From Plumapathes pennacea (lineage: Eukaryota; Cnidaria; Anthozoa; Antipatharia; Myriopathidae): a DNA stretch of 64,000 nucleotides. A model generated the notes under the pieces. It searched no databases. It saw only the letters and a program-made list of their open reading frames with translations, and had not been told where the DNA came from. The stretch is from contig OZ038467.1 in assembly GCA_964036295.1 (NCBI GenBank), forward strand, positions 7,758,170 through 7,822,169, read 5' to 3'. Position 1 is the stretch's first letter; each line of letters opens with the position of its first letter. Shown here piece after piece: positions 49,401 to 58,132 of this stretch. Both the position numbers and the translations under genes were made by a program.

Positions 49401-51546
49401 GGCGGATATTTGAAGCGCTGTCGATTCTCCACGGCGCTTGGATATATAGGAGCTTCTTTTGAGCAGCTTTCGAGATGCAAAGAAGTCGTTAGTTTTTTTT
49501 TTTTTTTTTTTTACTGCGTTGGCGTGGAGAAAATTGTATGATAAATCGACTAAGGTCGATGTGTGAAAACTGGACGCCGTTAAAGAATTTGAACCTCCTT
49601 GCTCCGACGAAGGCGGGCCGATGCTTGAAACATCAGCTCAAATTTTCTTAACGGCGTCCAGTTTTCACACATCGACCCTAAGTCGATTCATCATACGCTA
49701 AAAGTACCAGTCAACTTTTGAGCAAGTTCATGACACATACGATCATTAGACGAGTGATGTGCGTGCAATAATCGAGGGTTCCTTCCAATCCACAGGAGTT
49801 TGCCACTGATAATCTTATCGCTGAAAGAGAGCGTCAGAAGGTCAGCGGGAAACACGGAGATGTGTGGCCGTTCGTCTTCATGATGGACGATTCTTGTGTA
49901 ATGTGGCAAAATCTACTGCAGGAGTCCATGAAAAGGTTGGTAAAAAGTTCAGTTGTGTTTACGAACTTTGTTTCTGCTACCGTGTTTGAAATTGTTTTGC
50001 CCACAAAAACGACTATCATCAACGTTGTACGACAAATGAGCATCAAAGAATCGTTATCATTATATAAACCTTGATTTCAACGAAGAAGTACAAACTGCTG
50101 ACTTGGCTGCAAATATATTTAAACGGTGTTTGTTCATTACATTTGCTAAAGAAGCTAAAGCTCGTCGAGGGCATTATGCAACAACAACTTTATACAACGT
50201 ACAGAAATCTAAAAAGTGGAGAAAAAAAACGGGGAAAGACAGCGACCAATAGAATGAGTGTATGTTGATTGTTTATCGGTTGGCCGATTTATCAATTAAT
50301 TGAATGACAAATCGATCGATGTATATGAGTGAATAAATGATTGAAAAAGGTTTATGATCAGGACAGTAGTGAAACAAATGAGAAGTAGTTCAATACATCG
50401 ATTGCTTGAATGCAAACTAATGAACACTACGAGCTGACTGAATGAATGAAGGAATGAATGAATAAAAGAGGTTTTCTTGGAACAATGGTGACAAAAAGAA
50501 GGAATTTACATCGATTAATTGGTTGGTCCATTGCTTGGTTGAAGATTAATGAAACTTGATTGATTGATAAATTAAACGATTGACGGGCTGAATGAATGAA
50601 TGAATGAATGGACGAATAAATGAATAAACTGAGGTTTTCTTGGAACAGTGGTGACACAAAAGAGAAAGACCCCGCCCCTAGCGTGTACACGTCGTTACTG
50701 AAGGTCCTGCAGCATCTGGAGGCGACACCAGACCTGATGAAGTACGGCCTGTTGGGCGTCCGTCAGTACAGCAGCACCTGCACGAGCCCCATCTATAAAG
50801 GCGCCTTCTCACACTGCACGCTCAACACGGCCTTCCTGATGAACGTCTCCCTTCTACAAGACATCCAGTACGACCGCATGAAATATTCGTGCGAAGACGT
50901 CGACTTTAGTCTTAGGGTGCAGAGCAGGGGCGTGCTTTCCTGCCGCTTCAATAACCTGGCCGTGGTCAAGAAACACATCGAAACAGGCGGCTCCACGGCC
51001 TACCGGCTGCAGATGAACGGCGTGAGGGACGGAGCGGACGTGGTAGTCTCGTCCAACTTCCAGAAGCTCGTGACGGCTCCAGACCGCGAGGACAGTCCTT
51101 TCTTCTCCGTGCCGGCGCACTATCTTCTGGAGTTATACCTGGCACGTGCGAGCGCCAACTGGCTCTTCTCCACCGCCGCTGACGCGCCGAGCTGCCCAGT
51201 CCTCCTCGTCGACTGCTACGTCAATCTCGGCCCCAGGATCACGGTGGAGTTCGTGAGCACTCGGGATCCGAAGTGCGCGACTCTCGGGGAGAGGCAGGGG
51301 AGGAAGTATGGCGGATTGCTGTTGTATTTGACGGACAGTTTCTTGACGGCAGAGCTGCTTCATCAGTACCAGTTTGTTCCCGGGGCGCGGCTATGTCTCG
51401 TATCGCAGGATAGGAACACCCTGCGGCAGGAAGTAGCGCGTCTTGATTTGGAGGAGCGGTGGCGGTTTCGGCTGCGGGACGAGTTTCAGACGGCAAACGA
51501 TCCCGACGAAGCGTCCTTGTATTTCCTGACGGGAACCTACGAATGA
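31121..51546 (+). CDS. GREB1: GREB1/GREB1L homologue, 18 coding exons, about 2012 aa
   Basis: Exons: 31121-31313, 37661-37909, 38595-38948, 39226-39336, 40498-40734, 41280-42779, 43125-43284, 43624-43878, 44300-44406, 44702-44819, 45423-45961, 46681-46746, 47181-47309, 47430-47581, 48045-48705, 49002-49171, 49796-49935, 50649-51546. All are in phase. Strong GREB1 signatures: exon 3 [21 protein letters not shown] and [12 protein letters not shown] (zinc-binding module); [30 protein letters not shown], a Walker A motif recreated across an intron; [39 protein letters not shown]-terminal [11 protein letters not shown] and FLTGTYE. Vertebrate GREB1 proteins (about 1950 aa) carry a permuted helicase-like region and a C-terminal glycosyltransferase-like domain and act as nuclear-receptor cofactors. 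Exon 1 is the least certain: it is joined by phase only, and upstream 5' UTR exons are likely. Confidence 0.93.
31314..37660 (+). other. GREB1 intron 1 (6.3 kb)
   Basis: No coding exon was recognised on either strand. It holds a MITE at 31832-32020, a (GT)n run near 32920-32940 and a poly-T tract at about 34605-34622. A partial TTAA-type repeat end ('ccttttcactcccagcaatg') occurs near 37408. Confidence 0.6.
31832..32020. mobile_element. 189-bp MITE with TACAGTGAAACC / TACAATGAAATC ends
   Basis: The imperfect inverted ends match the TACAGT group. The interior has 'ggtataacgaaaaccctggtataatgaac'-type units, a different internal sequence from the 590 element. Confidence 0.65.
38050..38590. repeat. 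T-rich low-complexity tract in GREB1 intron 2
   Basis: About 540 bp are strongly T-rich on the plus strand, with recurring 'ttgtctt', 'tgtctca' and 'ttttgttt' words, running directly into the acceptor of exon 3 at 38594. Long hydrophobic frames here (Phe/Leu/Cys-rich) are composition artefacts. Confidence 0.7.
38985..39165. repeat. MITE-like repeat with 'gtgtggacgg..gaaaacgga' units
   Basis: In GREB1 intron 3, 'gtgtggacgggc' and 'gaaaacgga' recur two to three times, and 'tttcacccgtccacaca' on the left is the inverse of 'gtgtggacgggcgaaaa' on the right. No coding capacity. Confidence 0.55.
39506..39723. mobile_element. TTAA-flanked MITE, full-length copy
   Basis: Starts TTAACCCTTTCACTCCCAAG and ends CTTGGGAGTGAAACGGTTAA, with TTAA at both borders. 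It lies in the GREB1 intron between exons 4 and 5. It is longer than the copy at 2222 because of extra internal sequence ('ctatcaaaagtcaagttctcc'). Confidence 0.8.
39909..40336. mobile_element. 428-bp MITE with TACAGTGAACTC / TACAGTCAACTC ends
   Basis: Left end TACAGTGAACTCCCTCTTAACGG; right end reads, inverted, TACAGTCAACTCGCTCTAAGACGG. It lies in the same GREB1 intron as the TTAA MITE. The interior includes 'ggacacctctctaaaac' units. Confidence 0.7.
40871..41246. repeat. 53-bp minisatellite, seven copies, next to a GREB1 splice acceptor
   Basis: Unit starts (agtccagtttt) fall at 40871, 40924, 40977, 41030, 41083, 41136 and 41189, with an eighth start at 41242, an exact 53-bp period. Each unit holds the self-complementary 'cgatcgatcagctggcc'. 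Copies 2-4 share 'aacgctag' and copies 5-7 share 'aacattagg', which suggests block-wise expansion. The array ends about 33 bp before the exon 6 acceptor at 41279. Confidence 0.9.
44047..44275. repeat. Dispersed repeat with 'taatcctggatta' motifs
   Basis: The GREB1 intron between exons 8 and 9 contains 'gcccggtttttcaaagcacgat' and two copies of 'taatcctggatta' at about 44084 and 44244. It looks like a short interspersed repeat with no coding capacity. Confidence 0.4.
46165..46415. repeat. 51-52-bp minisatellite, five copies, G/T-rich on the plus strand
   Basis: The word 'gctgtatgtttgggtgttaagagtgt' (with variants) recurs from 46174, 46225, 46277, 46328 and 46379 in the GREB1 intron after exon 11. 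The plus strand has almost no C. Frames of Val/Cys/Leu repeats here are artefacts of the array. Confidence 0.88.
47740..47925. repeat. GTT microsatellites in an old segmental duplication
   Basis: Two diverged direct copies of a segment of about 95 bp ('gttattcc...agaaaaagcc...taaagaatgttgttg') each end in a (GTT)n run, near 47747 and 47852. They lie in the GREB1 intron that splits the P-loop motif. Confidence 0.6.
49536..49697. mobile_element. Foldback element with about 50-bp arms
   Basis: Left arm 'gtatgataaatcgac..ggtcgatgtgtgaaaactggacgccgttaa' is mirrored by the right arm 'ttaacggcgtccagttttcacacatcgacc...gattcatcatac'. The loop holds 'ccgacgaaggc...gcttgaaac'. A 20-nt T-run lies just upstream at about 49493-49512. 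The element is inside a GREB1 intron. Confidence 0.75.
50420..50640. repeat. TGAA/TGAT-rich simple repeat in the last GREB1 intron
   Basis: Runs of 'tgaatgaatgaatg' and 'gattgattga' reach almost to the acceptor at 50648. A short direct repeat, 'gaggttttcttggaacaatggtgac' at about 50469 and '..gaacagtggtgac' at 50631, makes a decoy copy of the real 3' splice site. Confidence 0.6.
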
Positions 51547-51730
51547 AAATGACCGGGATTTTAAATCCAGGTACTTGAATCAGGAACCCAAGGTTTACTT
51601 GTTCAGAGGAAACTGGAATGGGATTGATGAACGTAGGAGGCCAGGACTTCCAGGGAATAAGAAAGCACAAAAATTAACTCGTATATGCATGTTCGCCATC
51701 TCCTGTACAAATGTTTTGATTTCTTGTTAT

Positions 51731-51762
<32 letters not shown>

Positions 51763-51769
51763 CTATTAC

Positions 51770-51836
<67 letters not shown>
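51731..51836. repeat. (TTA)n microsatellite
   Basis: An almost pure TTA/ATT run of about 105 bp lies about 185 bp after the GREB1 stop codon. Confidence 0.9.
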
Positions 51837-52617
51837 TAATTGCTCAACTTTTGCTAAGAAGCACTTATCGATCATCTCTCACTCAGGGAGGCTTCCTCAC
51901 CTTACGCCAAACACTGCTCAATTTACGTAAGTTCAGAGAATGTACAGCACACGTTGACCATATTATGTAAGGGAATCCAAATTCTCTGTACGTATACGTC
52001 TTCAATGTTTTAGAGCGACGGGAAAGCGTCGCTTTGACTCCAAGATGGCGACACGTTGCTTCGGTTCCAAATCTCGGAAATTGAGATTCGTTTCATGATC
52101 AACGTATCAGTTATATAAGTAATAAGTAGAACTCAAAAAATTGTTGTATTATTTTATTGATACCACACCCTTCCACACGAAATAGCACTGTCGTATTATA
52201 TCTGCTTATCCACGTTTCAGCGATTCTTACGTAGCAGTCACTGTAAAACAAACGAACATGATGTCGGTCAAAGCTTACTAAACTTATTATAATCGATTTT
52301 TAACAACCCCGCCACGCAGTGGTTACATTATTATACTTTAGGGTAAAACAAAGCCACGCTACGTTCGTGGCCAAGTATGACTAATAATATATTCAATATA
52401 TAATATATGTAGGACTATAGTTAGTATCTTGGCCTGGATGAACGAGCTTTGAATGTCCTTGCCTCTTTTTTTTTTTTTTTGCTGTACATATTCCGGAATA
52501 AGGTCAGGGAAAGTGATCGGTAAAATTGTTCGATTTAGGGCTCTCCTTAGTGCTGACGCATCGCTTACTATGGAATAAAACTCCTCCCCAGACAAAGAAT
52601 GTTTCAGACTATTCCAG

Positions 52618-52669
52618 CCAACCCTTTTACCTGGTGATTAAAGTCAACTCTCTCCTGCAATGTCTCACA

Positions 52670-52768
<99 letters not shown>

Positions 52769-52891
52769 GTATGAAAATCATTGTGTTTGTTTTACATAAG
52801 ATAGTTTAACTATCAATTCGTTCACTACACTATACTAAAATGGTTAGAAGAATCTGTATATTATGGGCTTAGTAGACAGTGAAAGGGTTAA
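52618..52891. mobile_element. TTAA-type MITE copy interrupted by a (TA)n microsatellite
   Basis: The left side ('aacccttttacctggtgattaaagtcaactctctcctgc') and right end ('agtgaaagggttaa', TTAA at 52888) match the CCCTTTCACTCC family. Between them lies a pure (TA)n of about 94 bp at 52672-52765, probably grown from the element's internal 'agatatat'. Confidence 0.6.
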
Positions 52892-53114
52892 ATTGCTGTT
52901 TAAACCTTGTGAAAGAACCAGAATGACAATAAATGACCGCTTTCAGTTTTGAAATTCCTTTGCACTTAAGTTGCTGTCAAGGCGAGGTGTTGTGTTATTT
53001 CACAAGACTATAACTTGGACAAAGCATAGGAGAACAAATAATGTACAGACAAGTGGTGAACATTGCTCTTACTTAAAGTTCAACCAAGAATAGTTGTAAA
53101 CGTGAATCTAAAGG

Positions 53115-53375
53115 GCCAGCTGGAATCTGGAATCTAGAACCCAGAAGGCTGGAATCTAAAGGCTTGGGATCCGGAATTCAGAAGCTGAGATTCGGACTCT
53201 AAATGGTTGGAATCCAGAAGCTGAGACTTGTAATCTGAATGGTTGTAATCTGGAATCTAAAGGGTAACCGTTAGAATCCAGAATCTTGGATTTGTAATAT
53301 AAATTATTGTAATCTAGAATCCAGAAGGATGGAATCTTGAATCTGAAAGGGTGGAATCCGGAATCCAGAAGCTGG
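53115..53375. repeat. Degenerate minisatellite of 'ggaatc(t/c)(a/g)gaa' units
   Basis: Words such as 'ctggaatctggaatc', 'atccagaag' and 'ggttggaatcc' recur irregularly about every 10-30 bp. The array lies just downstream of the last exon of FGF-like gene B and may be in its 3' UTR. Confidence 0.7.
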
Positions 53376-53516
53376 GATGAGGTTCTTGATGGCTTCTTTT
53401 GTATGGGGCGATAAAAAACGCGTCCTGACTGAAAAAAGGCAGCCACTGGTGGCCAGCTCGAAGGTTTTGTTCACTGCTGCTTTTTTCCCTCGGTGCGCCG
53501 GGTGCCACTGCAGCAG

Positions 53517-55668
53517 TCAACACACTTTGCTGGTCATGAATTGGGCGTTCTTTGAATTCGTTAGGATTGAGGATCTCACTTTGCCTTGTGCAGAAACTGA
53601 GAGGCAGTGTGGCCGACGAGGGGCGAAATCCCGACTGAAAACGTTGAAAAACTGCTTGTCTAAATTCTCTCTGAGCACACAGAATGGAATTTTGCTTGCC
53701 TGCAGTAAAGAAACAAAAAAGGACCGCGTTAACCGTCCTTTTTAACCCTTTCATCGCAATGTGTCTCTCTCCTACAGAAATACGAACCGCTCTGACCAAC
53801 AACATGGCATTTTTGGAAAGTTTTTATTTGAATGGCCATCTTTAGGCTTTATTTAACGGTTCAGTAGTTGGAAGTGAACACTGCTATTATAGAATGTACT
53901 CCTCCAGATATTTCGTTTGAGTGCCCATGTGGTTACGTCATCAAGGGTCTAAAAACCCTGAAGATTGATCCCGTAAGGAACACTCGTGAGCGGCATGCTT
54001 TATGAATGATATTGAACGAATGGCTGTATACTTACCGAAGTGACAATGTTCCCTCGGTCGTCGATTCCAACATAGCAACTTGCTTCAACGGCCCACAGTG
54101 TCACTGTGTTGACTCCGACTGAACTAACAAAAAACTCCGCTGGAAGGGAAAAAATAGAAAGAAAGAAATACTGTCTGCTTTGTTTATAAACACGGACGCG
54201 ACCAACATCATAATCCATGGTAGTCAAACGAGTCAAAAAATATTTCATATAGAACATTGATAGACTGTATTACGGTAATGTTAGAACAATCAAACTCTGT
54301 TATTTCTTAAAAAGGAGAAGCATTTCCCTCCTGCCCCTAAATAACGTGAGTAAAAATGTTTGCGTGATTGCGCGCTTCTTTGCTATTCTTTTAGATTGAC
54401 ACGATATATAATGCGACAGTATAGCATATCCTCCTAAATCAATATTTACACGAACTGTTATCAGATCATTCGCACCGGATATTGCCTGTTGGATTATCGA
54501 TTGGTATAAATTTAACTAGATGATTAAAGGAAAGAAAAGCCGCTCTTTAATGGGAAGGTCGCTGATATAGCGGCCCTGTAATAAAACCTCAACGCGATCC
54601 TTATAATTATATTAACGGAAGCACCACACCAAACGTAGAGTAAAGTCTGGTTTTCACGAGGGACGCAAGCACAATCTCAAGCACACGCGCTGGCAGAGGA
54701 AGTTCATAGTGAAAACGGGTGACGCAAACCAATCTCAAGCTCAAGAAAAGCGATTTATTTTTTTATTTTTGTGCTTGCGCTTACGTCGAACTAGTTTTCA
54801 CCGTGAACTCAGGTCTCGTCCTTGCGTCGCCCGCGAAAATGAAAAAAATTATCGATACTTTCGTAAATAATACTACGTTCATTCTTTAGGGACTATATAG
54901 GGACCTCTTGGCTAATACAAAGTAAAATATTTTGGCAGCTATTACGCCGGGCACCCTACATTTTCAGAGGATTTATAATTTGCTGAGCTGCATGATAAGT
55001 TAAACAGTGTCAGGAATTTGTGGCACACAGGGAAAGATAAGGGCAGAGGACGGAGTGGCAATATCATTTCTAAATGCTCACTGATATTATGCTTGCCATA
55101 GTTGAGAATCCTAGAGGGTAAAAGCCGTTTTCAATTAATGCTAAAAAGAATGATGGTCCCAAGCAGAGAGGTCAGAACGAACGCATGGTAAAGTCTAAAA
55201 CGCAAGTTTATAAGTTGACCTGTTCAATTTCCCTTCTAACTTAAAATTTTCTCAGTAATATTGCGATGAGGACGTCCCTGTAAAAACGTCTTTCTCTATT
55301 GCTCATCCTTCCTGTGTCGAAACCAAGCCTACAGTTGCATGAGCACGTGACACAGTGAACGTCTTCCAAAGAACTTTGTATTTTTCTAACATAGCTATTC
55401 CGCAAATATCAACAGCTTGCAGTAGATTTTGGGCACGGCTCTGCCAAACCGGACCTTTAAAGAAAGTATCGTTCGGGGTGACTCGAGTACACTCGACCAA
55501 ATGCAGTTCGTTTCGCCACTTACTGTACAGACTGTCGTGGCTTTTTGTTCCTCGTATTGTGCCATCAGGGAGGACCTCCAAGTTGTATCCATTTCTACTC
55601 CAAAGCTTGCGCCGTCTGGGCAGCAGACCGAACGCACGATGGGGTTCCTTGGAGAACACCGCGTGCAT
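53517..55668 (-). CDS. FGF-like beta-trefoil protein B
   Basis: Three coding exons on the minus strand: 55668-55524, 54139-54036, 53699-53517; 143 aa. The introns are phase 1 and phase 0 with clean sites (TACA|GTAAGT; ccttccag; TTCG|GTAAGT; actgcag). The middle exon is exactly 104 bp, the classical FGF core-exon length. Signatures: exon 1 RKLWSRNGYNLEVLPDGTI then RGTKSHDSLY (FGF 'RLYCxNGGxxLxIxPDGxVxGTxxxxxPY'); exon 2 VGVNTVTLWAVEASCYVGID (FGF 'VGVVAIKGVxSxxYLAM'); exon 3 CVLRENLDKQFFNVFS and HCLSVSAQGKVR (FGF 'FxExxxENxYNTYxS..WFVALNxxGKxxRG'). No signal peptide follows this ATG. An acceptor-like 'ttatttttttgctag' sits at about 55679, so a further 5' exon with a leader is possible. It would act through an FGF receptor if a true ligand. 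Confidence 0.82.
54648..54842. mobile_element. Foldback MITE-like repeat in FGF-B intron 1
   Basis: 'ggttttcacgagggacgcaag' on the left is the inverse of 'cttgcgtcgcccgcgaaaat' on the right with few mismatches. Subterminal 'agtgaaaacgggtgacgcaa' and 'ttcaccgtgaactc' add internal symmetry. Confidence 0.6.
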
Positions 55669-55819
55669 TTTCAAGTTTACTAGCAAAAAAATAACACAGA
55701 ATCAGAAGACTGCATGCATAAATAACTCTGTTGAATCTTCAACATTTCATCAAATGAATGCTGCTGCTGCCTCTTCGAACTCTCACGCACTTTCAGAACT
55801 AGCCGATTTTAACACGGCA

Positions 55820-56015
55820 GCTTTCTCTCCCAAGCTCAAAATGCAAATTCTTCCAACCTTTAAGAAAGAAATGTATAAATGGTGTAGCAAAAATTGATAG
55901 TTTAATTAGCTACCATCTGAGGAAGCTTTCAAAAACCGAGTGTTTCATACTGTGTACTGTAATAATATAGTTCTGCAGTGAGAGACTGAAGGAGAAAAAT
56001 GATCACTCTTGTAAA
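55820..56015. repeat. Diverged copy of the TTAA-type MITE
   Basis: 'tctcccaagctcaaaatgcaaattcttccaac' and the following 'gtttaattagctaccatctgaggaagctttcaaaaa' match the interior of the full copy at 39506-39723. The terminal CCCTTTCAC and the right TTAA are lost. Confidence 0.6.
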
Positions 56016-56449
56016 CTCCATTGTTCACCGACAAATTTCAGCTCTCTACGGACCCGGTCGCACTAGAAAGTTTAGTCGATAATAACTCAGCATCGAGAGC
56101 AATACGGCGGCTTCTTCAATGTTTGATAGCAGCTTGCTGACATATATCTCTGGTGACAAGCGCTGTTTGCACTTCAAAAGTTGTTAGTCGACATTAATGT
56201 CGTTAAAGTTACGAGTGCGACCGGAGCCTACATTGTAACACTGCGGTGCTCATTTCTCGTTGTTAGGCGGATTTTCTTTTTGTATTTGTATTTTGAAGTT
56301 TAGTTGGGAAAGGAAAACGTATCCAACTGCACTCTAACGTAATCTAAGTTGTGCAGCTGTGAAACTGAAACCATTATCTTCAAACTTCGACCCCAATTAG
56401 GACCACCCCACGCAAACCACGCAAAGTCGTCGTGAAATCGAGACTAGAC

Positions 56450-56760
56450 GTACAGTAATTTATCTTTAATATGGACAACCTTTCCTCGGGACCGCTGGTC
56501 TAGGTGTCCGGCCCATAGGGAGTTCAGCTACCGGTACAGACAAATATTAAGTGAAATTCGGCCGGCCGGGCCATCAAACCCAGTCTGACTCTCTCAAGCG
56601 GACACCAGTAGAAGATGGACACCTCTATAAGCCGGACAGAGGATTTGTTGGTTCCGGCAAGCCGACTGAATTTCACTTATTTGTCTGTGTGTCTAACCTC
56701 TTTATAAGCCGGACACCCATACACCAGGAGTCCCGAGGGTGTCCGAAAGAGTTCACTGTA
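56450..56760. mobile_element. Degenerate MITE of the TACAGT group
   Basis: The right end 'ggtgtccgaaagagttcactgta' gives, inverted, TACAGTGAACTC, as at 39909. The interior has several 'ggacacctctataagccgg' units. The left end is poorly preserved (gtacagtaattt). Confidence 0.5.
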
Positions 56761-57893
56761 ATCACATAAGTTTGAAAGTGAAACATTAGATAAGTCGATA
56801 AAAACAATTGTAGACATTGCATTTTGCAAAGAAGACACGCCCTTGCCGAAAGTAAGGAGTACTACTCGAAGGGTTCCACGTGTAAATACTGTCAGGACTT
56901 ACCTAACGAGAGGACCGACCAGGACGTGCTGTTTATGTGTACGGTGTGTGTGACCTTTTGGCGCCCAAATGAGTTTCAGGATTTAGATTACAACCAAAAT
57001 ATATGGATCATCATTTTCATGAGCTGTGAATCAATTCGTGACGATTGGAAAGTTGCTGTACGCTCCTGGGTTCTTTGCTGACCAAACCGAAAGTCTGCTT
57101 TCAATTTGTTGTGATAAGTTTTCTGCGCGCTATCAAGTGGCTCGACCTACTTATCTTTACACCTGGTGTGCTTGTGGTTTGTAACTGACCAATCTAAAGT
57201 GACTACTGTAGACAAAATAATCGCCGGAAACTAAAGCACAACAATACAAGCTTCCGTGCGACATTTCACGGCGGAAGTGCGTCACAATTTTTCAGTTTCA
57301 AGTCATTTTTTCTTTCTTTTTCTTTTCGCAGGTTATAGCGTGATCAGTGCCCTGTCGCACATCTGTCTGAGTGAAATGGAAAGGGGGGAGGGGGAGGTTA
57401 CTGATTGGGATCTAGGCTTTTATCTCTGAAAGCGCCGACAGCACAGCTGAGTTCTTGTTTTGTCCTCAACGGTGCTGTCGGGGAAGTTGTACGCATATTC
57501 TTGGACTCTTCAGTCGATGAAGTTTCCTTGGGACCTTAATTTTACCCGTTCGCTAAGCCAAATGTTGTGTTCGGGAAAATTGTATTTCGCTGAATTATAT
57601 CATGTTTTACTGGATTTTACAGATATTTATCCGAACATTGTATAGTCACTACAACAGATTCACAGCTTTCAGCAAAGGGCCAAAAAAAAAAACTAAAACT
57701 AAAAGCGCTGCTGATTTCGATATATACACTGATTTGTTTCGACCGCCGGGCTGTGTAAACTTTTATGCGGAAATGATCACGCAAACAAAATGTCTGGACC
57801 TGGTTTGTGTCGGCGGAAGTGATTGACGTCGCCAAACAAAGGGACATTTCTGACCAATCCCAGTGCTAGTTGGAAAGCAGTCAAATGCATTCC

Positions 57894-57899
57894 CACGTG
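57894..57899. promoter_or_regulatory. Palindromic E-box CACGTG upstream of the bHLH gene
   Basis: CACGTG lies 234 bp before the bHLH start codon, within the likely promoter or 5' UTR, with a CCAAT 40 bp further upstream. It could serve auto- or cross-regulation by bHLH factors; this is inference only. Confidence 0.3.
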
Positions 57900-58132
57900 C
57901 GAGAGACATCGACAATCGCCGGTTTAGAGATTGATTCAGTTATTCTGTACTTTTTTCACTCTTTGTGGTTTGCAGTGCTCATTTAACCACCCAGGACGTC
58001 GAGGAAAGATCTTTACAAAACTCCGCTTGAGCTTAATTTGTTGAACACCTGAACGTGTATACAGTTATTTCCAGACGAAACTACGACCGGTGTACGTCGA
58101 AGAAAAGTTGGACGGTCTGATTACATAGCACT

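Larger units (their letters stand above)
51547..53516. other. Intergenic between GREB1 and FGF-like gene B
   Basis: No coding exon is visible. The stretch contains a (TTA)n microsatellite (51731-51836), a TTAA-type MITE split by a (TA)n run (52618-52891) and a degenerate minisatellite of 'ggaatctggaatc' words (about 53115-53375). Long Asn or Leu or Ile/Tyr frames arise from the microsatellites. Confidence 0.6.
55669..58132. other. Intergenic between FGF-like gene B and the bHLH gene
   Basis: It holds a diverged TTAA-type repeat (55820-56015), a MITE-like repeat (56450-56760) and a Cys-rich plus frame at about 56840-57000 with two CxxC pairs. Near the bHLH gene there is a CCAAT (57853) and a palindromic E-box CACGTG (57894-57899). 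Confidence 0.5.

Noticed and set aside
51603-51930. Poly-Asn and poly-Leu frames
   Set aside because: They are translations of the (TTA)n microsatellite on the two strands.
53314-53805. 163-codon minus frame over FGF-B exon 3
   Set aside because: It is longer but in a different frame and includes the minisatellite. The shorter frame 53699-53517 follows an acceptor in the right phase and carries the FGF-like motifs.
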